A stretch of DNA of 5,202 bases from Clostridia bacterium (GTDB lineage: Bacteria; Bacillota; Clostridia; Christensenellales; HGM11417). Both the position numbers and the translations under genes were made by a program. The notes beneath the pieces were generated by a model. The model saw only the letters and a list, made by a program, of their open reading frames with translations. It was not told the origin of the DNA and did not search any database. The stretch lies in NCBI GenBank assembly GCA_017407365.1, contig JAFQWR010000094.1:1-5202 (forward strand), written 5' to 3'. Every line of letters begins with the position of its first letter. Position 1 is the stretch's first letter. Shown here one piece after another: positions 1-4,026 of the stretch.

Positions 1-636
1 GCTAAGGAAGAGATTGAAAACCGCGTGCACTCTTTAAGAGCACAGCTTGCGGAATGCACCTCCGATTACGAAAAGGAAAAGCTGCAGGAGCGTCTTGCTA
101 AGCTTGCAGGCGGTGTTGCCGTAATCAACGTTGGCGCGGCTACCGAGGTGGAAATGAAGGAAAAGAAGATGCGCATTGAGGATGCACTCAACGCAACCAA
201 GGCCGCTGTGGAAGAGGGCGTTGTGCCCGGTGGCGGCGTGGCTCTGCTTTCGGTTGCCAAGGACGTCAAGGCGTTTGCAGAAACGCTGAAGGGCGACGAA
301 AGAACGGGCGCTATGATCGTGGTTAAGAGCTTACAGGCTCCCGTGAAGCAGATTGCGGAAAACGCAGGTGTGGATGGCTCCGTTGTGGTAAACGAGGTGC
401 TTGTTCGCGGCGCAGAAAACCGCAATGTTGGCTACGATGCGTACAACGATTGCTATATCGATATGGTTGAGGGCGGTATCGTAGACCCCACCAAGGTGAC
501 CAGAAGCGCACTGATGAACGCTGCAAGCGTTGCGGCTACCCTGCTCACCACCGAAAGCCTTGTTTGCGACATCCCCGCACCCGAGCCCCAGGCTCCTGCA
601 GGCGGCGGCATGGGCGGCATGGGCGGCATGTATTGA
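1..636 (+). CDS. groEL: Chaperonin GroEL (Hsp60), C-terminal part, 5' end outside window
   Basis: GroEL forms the cytoplasmic 14-subunit ATP-driven folding chamber that works with GroES. The frame is open from the first base, and the 211 visible residues align in memory with about residue 338 to the end (548) of E. coli GroEL. They cover the end of the apical domain, the second intermediate segment and the second equatorial segment. Family motifs in order are KLQERLAKLAGGVAVI, GAATEVEMKEKK, RIEDALNAT (its Asp, window residue 61, matches the catalytic Asp398), EEGVVPGGGVALL, and DPTKVTRSAL. The end is the usual flexible Gly-Gly-Met tail, GGGMGGMGGMY, closed by tandem stops TGA-TAA. No frameshift or missing motif is visible. 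The GTG at 25 is an internal valine codon, not a start. The upstream groES and any CIRCE operator lie outside the window. Identity is near certain. Confidence 0.98.
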   Translation, partial: AKEEIENRVHSLRAQLAECTSDYEKEKLQERLAKLAGGVAVINVGAATEVEMKEKKMRIEDALNATKAAVEEGVVPGGGVALLSVAKDVKAFAETLKGDERTGAMIVVKSLQAPVKQIAENAGVDGSVVVNEVLVRGAENRNVGYDAYNDCYIDMVEGGIVDPTKVTRSALMNAASVAATLLTTESLVCDIPAPEPQAPAGGGMGGMGGMY

Positions 637-645
637 TAAACAGCC

Positions 646-677
646 AAAGGGCAACCCCAAAAGGGTTGCCTTTTTTT
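646..677 (+). terminator. Intrinsic terminator of groEL
   Basis: A hairpin begins 9 nt after the groEL stop. GGCAACCC (650-657) pairs perfectly with GGGTTGCC (663-670) around the loop CAAAA. The stem is extended by a G-U and A-U pairs into the following run of seven T (671-677). This is a textbook Rho-independent terminator and separates groEL from the downstream unit. Confidence 0.93.
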
Positions 678-725
678 GTTTGCGTCGGGAGAATGTAAAA
701 CGAAATGAAAAAGCTTTTCAAAAGG

Positions 726-757
726 AAGGGGTGTCCGTTTGTGCGGATGCCTTTTTT
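726..757 (+). terminator. Second terminator-like hairpin behind groEL
   Basis: GGTGTCCG (730-737) pairs with CGGATGCC (744-751) around a 6-nt loop, with two G-U wobbles. It is followed by six T (752-757), and a purine-rich AAGG upstream can extend pairing into the T tract. It lies about 50 nt after the first terminator with no gene between, so it is best read as a fail-safe terminator for groEL read-through. The wobbles make it weaker than the first. Confidence 0.7.
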
Positions 758-872
758 ATTTGATGGGGAAGGGGGCAGCGGCAGAGCCATTCGATTGCCC
801 GCTTGTGCATATGTACCTGCGTTAGTTGCGCTCCGAAAAAGGGTGTTTTAATAAGGATATGGAAATGATCTG

Positions 873-916
873 TTGACTGTCATTGATAAAAGATATACTA
901 TACTATACTATATAAT
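873..916 (+). promoter_or_regulatory. Promoter-like hexamers separated by a pentanucleotide repeat
   Basis: TTGACT (873-878) resembles a -35 box and TATAAT (911-916) is a perfect -10 box, but they are 32 bp apart, too far to work together. The TATACT copies at 894 and 899 give spacers of 15 and 20 bp, neither of them optimal. A small inverted repeat, TGACTGTCA (874-882), overlaps the -35 box and could be an operator half. Activity in the present state is doubtful. Deletion of exactly three repeat units would give a 17-bp spacer. Confidence 0.3.
894..912. repeat. TATAC pentanucleotide tandem repeat (about 3.8 copies)
   Basis: Three perfect TATAC units at 894-908 are followed by a partial TATA (909-912), which runs directly into a TATAAT hexamer. 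Short tandem repeats of this type can change copy number by replication slippage. The position inside promoter-like DNA is what makes it notable. Confidence 0.85.
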
Positions 917-1007
917 TACAGCCTTGCGCCAAGCAAAAAGCAGGCGGATCTATGTGCTCGGCTACCCAAAAGAGGCGATAGAAGCAAAACAGAAGAATAA
1001 AAAGGAT

Positions 1008-1064
1008 AAAAAAAATTTTTTTTCAAAGAAGAGTATTGACAGGTTTTGAAATATGTGGTATACT
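1008..1064 (+). promoter_or_regulatory. Strong vegetative (SigA/sigma70) promoter with extended -10 and A8T8 upstream tract
   Basis: The -35 box TTGACA (1036-1041) is perfect, and the -10 box TATACT (1059-1064) matches TATAAT at five of six positions. The spacer is exactly 17 bp, and TG at 1056-1057 with one base before the -10 box forms an extended -10 element. Eight A then eight T (1008-1023) lie at about -63 to -48 relative to the predicted start near 1071. They could act as an UP element or a curvature element. The next gene downstream on this strand is the lipoprotein at 1623, so this promoter probably drives the whole downstream unit. No operator palindrome overlaps the core promoter, which suggests control acts in the leader. 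Confidence 0.88.
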
Positions 1065-1100
1065 ATTGATATATAGAGTGGGTGGAGGCTGCCTTCGTTT

Positions 1101-1180
1101 AAGGGGATATCCCCTTACCGTTTTGTCAGGACAAAACGGCAGTGCCTTATAGGCAATAAGGCGTAGCGGTATTCACTGCT
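1101..1180 (+). ncRNA. Array of four adjacent hairpins at the 5' end of the leader
   Basis: Four stem-loops follow each other almost without gaps: AAGGGG/CCCCTT with loop ATAT (1101-1116); a perfect 9-bp stem CCGTTTTGT/ACAAAACGG with loop CAGG (1118-1139); a perfect 7-bp stem GCCTTAT/ATAAGGC with loop AGGCA (1144-1162); and AGCGGT/ACTGCT with loop ATTC and one G-U (1165-1180). GCAGTG (1139-1144) is also perfectly complementary to CACTGC (1174-1179), so hairpin 4 can be replaced by a stem that encloses hairpin 3. A T6 run at 1192-1197 follows but is 11 nt from the last stem, so it is not a canonical terminator. No known RNA family was recognised. Confidence 0.6.
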
Positions 1181-1607
1181 TAACCAATCTGTTTTTTACA
1201 TATAGTTAATGTTAAAGAATATGGCCTCAGCGTGCTTTTTGTAAGCAAAGCTATCGATTGCATTTGTAAGAATAATTCGTCTGAAATTCGGGGACGATAA
1301 AGAAAAAGAGCTTGCTTACAGAATGCCGTGGCTTTTTGAGATTATAGTATAAAGATGAGAAAAGGGTTGGATTTGATGATTCTTTGCTTTACGCTCAGGG
1401 GAAAAGGCGTAAGGGCAATCTGTGGATAGAGATATTCTCACCTTATTTCATAAGGTTCTTTTGCGGACGGCGGTTGCGTCGCGCACAAAGACGTTTTTTA
1501 GTGGGCTTTGCTTAGGGAAAGAAGTATTTGGTCGCTTTTTTTTGCTGTTGTTTAACTTGTAGTTTTACGCCAGATGGCGTTGAACGATATTATTAAGTAA
1601 TCTTTTT

Positions 1608-1613
1608 AGGAGG
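1608..1613 (+). promoter_or_regulatory. Ribosome binding site of the BIg2 lipoprotein gene
   Basis: A perfect AGGAGG lies 9 nt before the ATG at 1623. It fixes the start and predicts strong initiation. No CCTCC-type sequestering sequence was seen in the leader. Confidence 0.92.
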
Positions 1614-1622
1614 ACAAAGAAG

Positions 1623-2735
1623 ATGAAAAGAAAACCCATTACTCTTTTAGCAGTTGCTATTCTGGTGCTTGCTATGGTATGCAGCTTCGTTGGTTGTGGC
1701 GACAACGAAGATCCTTCGGGCAATAATCCCGGTGGTGATAAGCCCGCAGAAAGCGTAATCAAGGCTGTTACCGCAAAAGAGGATTCCGTTACCTTAAGAG
1801 TAGGCGAAAAGAAGCTCTTAACGCTGTACTACAACATCACCGGTACCTCCGGTAGCTTAACCGCTGCTCAGAAGGCTTGCACCGCAACCGTTTCTGATGC
1901 AAACATCCTGAAGCTTGCTCCCAACGGCAAGACCATCGAATGTATGGCTGCAGGCAATGCTACCGTGACCATCACCTCGAACCTGGATAACACCAAATCC
2001 TGCACCTTTAACGTAGTTGTTAAAGAGGTTTACTTCGACCGTGATATTTCCATTCTCAGCCCCGACGATCAGATGGATAACGAAATGATCGAGGATGGCG
2101 GCTACATCGTTACCTCCGGTATGATCCAGGGTGACTACTACGTGAAGGGCGTTGCTTCCACGAAGTGGTATGTTGAAACGGACATCACCTACATCAAGGT
2201 TGATCCCGCTGAGCTGTATCCCAAGGTAGGTATCACCTCCACGACCGCTGACTACACCGCTGAATCCGGCGCTGTAAACAACAAGGTTGTATTCTTCCTG
2301 GATATCTTCCGTCCTGACCAGAGCTCCTCTTGGGCTAACATCGGTGTTTGTGAGGTTCAGAACGGCTCCAACTGGGCTTGGAACGACACCATCACCAACG
2401 CTACCGCAAGACATAACGACGCTATGTATACCTTAAGCGATCCTATTGAAGCAAACGAAACCTTCAAGCTTGCTGTTGCACGTGACGGCTTCGTATTCCA
2501 CGTATGGGTAAACGGCAACTATGCCGGCTCCATCAAGGTTATCGAAGAGCTGTTTGGCTTGTGGGATGATGCAGCTGCTGCATACGTACCCGTACCCAGC
2601 ATGGTTGGCTTCTTCGAGTTCAACTCCGAGGTTAAATTTGCAAACTATCTTGCAACTGCAGATGCAGCTCAGGTAGATGCTAAGATTGCTACCATCGGCG
2701 AAGTTGCATTAAACGAGAACTGGGCAGCTGACTAA
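1623..2735 (+). CDS. Secreted lipoprotein with BIg2 domain and probable lectin-like beta-sandwich
   Basis: The 370-residue product was not recognised as a named protein. Residues 1-25 form a lipoprotein signal peptide: MKRK, a hydrophobic stretch, then FVGC with the acylated cysteine at 25. A Gly/Asn/Pro/Asp linker (26-43) follows. Residues about 46-135 match the pattern of a bacterial Ig-like group 2 domain (VTLRVGEKKLL, then VSDANILKLAPNGKTIECMAAGNATVTIT). Residues about 138-345 look all-beta, and FKLAVARDGFVFHVWVNGNYAGS followed by SMVGFFEFNSEVKFANY resembles concanavalin-like or LamG-type sandwiches that bind glycans. That fold is inferred by eye only. No catalytic motif is seen. The protein would sit on the outer face of the membrane, perhaps capturing a carbohydrate for the binding protein encoded at 4027. 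The start is set by AGGAGG 9 nt upstream. It is first in the unit after a strong promoter and long leader, and its codon use is selective (Arg only as AGA or CGT), consistent with high expression. Confidence 0.85.
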   Translation: MKRKPITLLAVAILVLAMVCSFVGCGDNEDPSGNNPGGDKPAESVIKAVTAKEDSVTLRVGEKKLLTLYYNITGTSGSLTAAQKACTATVSDANILKLAPNGKTIECMAAGNATVTITSNLDNTKSCTFNVVVKEVYFDRDISILSPDDQMDNEMIEDGGYIVTSGMIQGDYYVKGVASTKWYVETDITYIKVDPAELYPKVGITSTTADYTAESGAVNNKVVFFLDIFRPDQSSSWANIGVCEVQNGSNWAWNDTITNATARHNDAMYTLSDPIEANETFKLAVARDGFVFHVWVNGNYAGSIKVIEELFGLWDDAAAAYVPVPSMVGFFEFNSEVKFANYLATADAAQVDAKIATIGEVALNENWAAD

Positions 2736-2739
2736 TTCG

Positions 2740-3975
2740 ATGTCTTTGTTCGAAAGTAAAATACAAACGCTGAGGCGGGCTTCTGTTGCCCGCCTCGGCA
2801 AACGCTTTGTAAGCTGGTGTATCGACCTTTTAGTGGTATTGATTATATCTTCGCTTCTGTTTTCCGTCTTTCAGCTCATTGTAAGGGCTCAGCCCGGATT
2901 TGTTGCTGCCGAAAAGACGGTAGAGGAAGAGGTGAGGTATTATAACGAATACGCCATTGATACGCATGTCGTGGAATTTCTTGATCCTGAAAACGGTGTA
3001 CGGAAGAGCTTTGATATGGTTGCCTTCGACAATATGAAGCGCGCAATCTGTCTTTCGTATAAGGTGTTTGGCTCTGAGCAGCAGCCCGATTTCACCTTTG
3101 AAAGCGATCACGAGGTGACGACAAGCGGTGTAGCAACGCAAACAACGGATAACATAGCGTATTTTTATACCAAATACGTTCCGGAAAATACCGATAAGCA
3201 AATCGTGAATATGGGAGATAAAACGCCCTCCGATTACGTTGTTCAGGTATACCGCGACGCTTTTGGTGCAAATTACGACGTTATGTTTGCCGAAAACAGG
3301 GAGCTCAGTGAGCTTCCGATATTAAAAACGCAGAGTGCTTACTATTTGTTCTATTACCAATACGTCGATCATACCGACACAATCGGGCAGACGGCTAAGG
3401 AATATTACAGCGTTTTTATCAATGCCTATAAGTATATGCTGGAGGAGGCAGAAAAGCTGCTTGTGCGCAGTGAGCCCTATTTCTCCACGCATTACAAGAG
3501 CTACCGTGACGCCTATGAATTGCAGGGAAGATACGTAAACTATGCGCTTCTTCTTGCGTTGGTGCTTGGCTATTGGCTGGGTGTTGCCCTGCCGAAGCTT
3601 CTGTTTAAGGATGAGGTCACGGTTGGCAGAAAGATACTGGGGCTTGGGGTAATCAACGACGACGGATCGCCCACAAGCGGTGCAAAATCTGCAATCAAAT
3701 CGGTTTTCGGTTGCTTTGCATTTTTGTTTACCGCGGTGCTCTCGTATATGCTGCCGCCCTTTAAGGGTGTTTACGACATGATGCTGGTTCCGCTTGTAGC
3801 AAACGGAACGCTCAGCCTTGCTGTCGTGATTATCATTCCGTCTGTGCTGACCGTTATCAGCTGTGCGTTTATGCTGTTTACCTACGGCAAAAAGAGTCTG
3901 ATGAACGTGTTTGGCAAGGACAAAGTCGTTGATATGAATTACCTGGACGAGGATGAGTCCGACGAGGGCTTCTGA
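2740..3975 (+). CDS. RDD-family membrane protein with large extracytoplasmic insert
   Basis: The 411-residue product resembles the RDD family, membrane proteins of mostly unknown molecular function. The basic N-terminus leads into KRFVSWCIDLLVV, where Arg22 and Asp29 match the family's conserved Arg and first Asp at the start and middle of helix 1 (about 24-48). Residues about 50-264 are hydrophilic and Tyr-rich (YFYTKY, YYLFYYQY, EYYSVF), probably outside the cell by the positive-inside rule. Further helices lie at about 265-289, 317-338 and 357-381. VGRKILGLGVINDDGSP (295-311) is typical of the RDD segment between helices. The C-terminal tail is acidic. Where many members have LHD, this protein has SLMN (Asn389). 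The ATG is the only usable start, because an in-frame stop lies at 2710-2712 with no start codon between. There is no Shine-Dalgarno sequence, and the previous stop is 4 nt upstream, so translation is probably coupled. Codon use is less selective than in both neighbours. RDD assignment is fairly sure; its role is not known. Confidence 0.82.
   Translation: MSLFESKIQTLRRASVARLGKRFVSWCIDLLVVLIISSLLFSVFQLIVRAQPGFVAAEKTVEEEVRYYNEYAIDTHVVEFLDPENGVRKSFDMVAFDNMKRAICLSYKVFGSEQQPDFTFESDHEVTTSGVATQTTDNIAYFYTKYVPENTDKQIVNMGDKTPSDYVVQVYRDAFGANYDVMFAENRELSELPILKTQSAYYLFYYQYVDHTDTIGQTAKEYYSVFINAYKYMLEEAEKLLVRSEPYFSTHYKSYRDAYELQGRYVNYALLLALVLGYWLGVALPKLLFKDEVTVGRKILGLGVINDDGSPTSGAKSAIKSVFGCFAFLFTAVLSYMLPPFKGVYDMMLVPLVANGTLSLAVVIIIPSVLTVISCAFMLFTYGKKSLMNVFGKDKVVDMNYLDEDESDEGF
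2769..2799 (+). promoter_or_regulatory. Very stable intragenic hairpin near the start of the RDD gene
   Basis: GAGGCGGGC (2772-2780) pairs perfectly with GCCCGCCTC (2788-2796) around a 7-nt loop, and G-C, C-G and U-G pairs extend the stem to 12 bp (2769-2799). It lies 34-64 nt behind the lipoprotein stop, inside codons for the basic N-terminus of the RDD protein. There is no T run behind it, so it is not an intrinsic terminator. A plausible role is protecting the upstream lipoprotein mRNA from 3' exonucleases and lowering RDD expression. It could also be a chance product of coding. Confidence 0.55.
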
Positions 3976-4026
3976 TAAACGTACAGGGGTTTATATAATA
4001 AAATATTTTTTTTAAGGAGTAAGAAG
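3976..4026 (+). promoter_or_regulatory. Spacer with -10-like box, T8 tract and ribosome binding site of the binding-protein gene
   Basis: AAGGAG (4014-4019) lies 7 nt before the ATG at 4027 and sets that start. Upstream are a perfect TATAAT (3994-3999) without a good -35 box (TTCTGA at 3970-3975, 18-bp spacer, three of six matches), a weak AU-only hairpin ATAAAC/GTTTAT (3975-3994), and eight T (4006-4013) touching the ribosome binding site. The ribosome binding site is clear. A weak internal promoter is possible but poorly supported. The hairpin is too weak and too far from the T run for a convincing terminator, so read-through from the RDD gene is expected. Confidence 0.6.

Larger units (their letters stand above)
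758..1007. other. Non-coding spacer between groEL terminators and the main promoter
   Basis: No supported gene was seen on either strand. Starts such as ATG 763 (20 codons) and ATG 951 (9 codons) have no ribosome binding site. The left part has a weak 5-bp hairpin, GGGCA (773-777) with TGCCC (796-800). The middle carries the TATAC tandem repeat and promoter-like hexamers described separately. The right part (920-1007) is A-rich with no recognisable structure. Confidence 0.6.
1071..1622 (+). promoter_or_regulatory. Long structured 5' leader RNA (about 550 nt) of the lipoprotein operon
   Basis: This stretch lies between the predicted start site and the lipoprotein start and holds no supported gene. 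It is rich in potential RNA structure: a 5' hairpin array (1101-1180); a long-range stem 1240-1251 with 1310-1320 that encloses TATCG/CGATA (1252-1256 with 1295-1299); a bulged 11-bp stem 1384-1394 with 1407-1418; a 7-bp hairpin 1440-1446 with 1450-1456; a GC-rich stem 1463-1469 with 1477-1484; and ACGCC-AGAT-GGCGT (1567-1580) 27 nt before the ribosome binding site. Several arms have more than one possible partner. No consensus of the T-box, cobalamin, c-di-GMP-I, tmRNA, RNase P or SRP families was recognised by eye. It could be a regulatory leader, an independent non-coding RNA in front of the gene, or both. The 5' boundary is inferred from the promoter. Confidence 0.6.

Noticed and set aside
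66..660. Overlapping minus-strand frames opposite groEL (66-425, 331-660) and a plus-strand frame running out of groEL (530-763)
   Set aside because: They are shadows of the conserved groEL frame; the 530-763 frame crosses both terminators and has no coding character.
763..825. A 20-codon frame beginning at ATG 763
   Set aside because: It follows directly on the T tract of the second terminator, has no ribosome binding site and has no recognisable product.
1165..1197. Hairpin AGCGGT/ACTGCT plus T6 as an intrinsic terminator of a small RNA
   Set aside because: Eleven unpaired bases separate the stem from the T run, and no nearer stem could be found.
1385..1425. Resemblance of the CAGGGGAAAAGGCGTAAGGG region to a c-di-GMP-type riboswitch core
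   Set aside because: The conserved core words and the tetraloop-receptor arrangement are not present; only purine-rich similarity remains.
1355..1429. Possible 24-codon leader peptide beginning MRKGLDLMILC
   Set aside because: No ribosome binding site precedes the ATG, the amino acids show no run suggesting attenuation, and the segment overlaps predicted RNA stems.
1857..2414. A 185-codon open frame on the minus strand
   Set aside because: It lies fully antisense to the lipoprotein gene, has no ribosome binding site or family resemblance, and is explained by the codon bias of the real gene.
2830..3201. A 123-codon minus-strand frame opposite the RDD gene
   Set aside because: The RDD frame has family motifs and helices on the other strand; this one has no start signal and no recognisable sequence.
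3975..4013. Terminator between the RDD gene and the binding-protein gene
   Set aside because: The only stems (ATAAAC/GTTTAT and TTTAT/ATAAA) are almost all A-U and too weak or too far from the T8 run.
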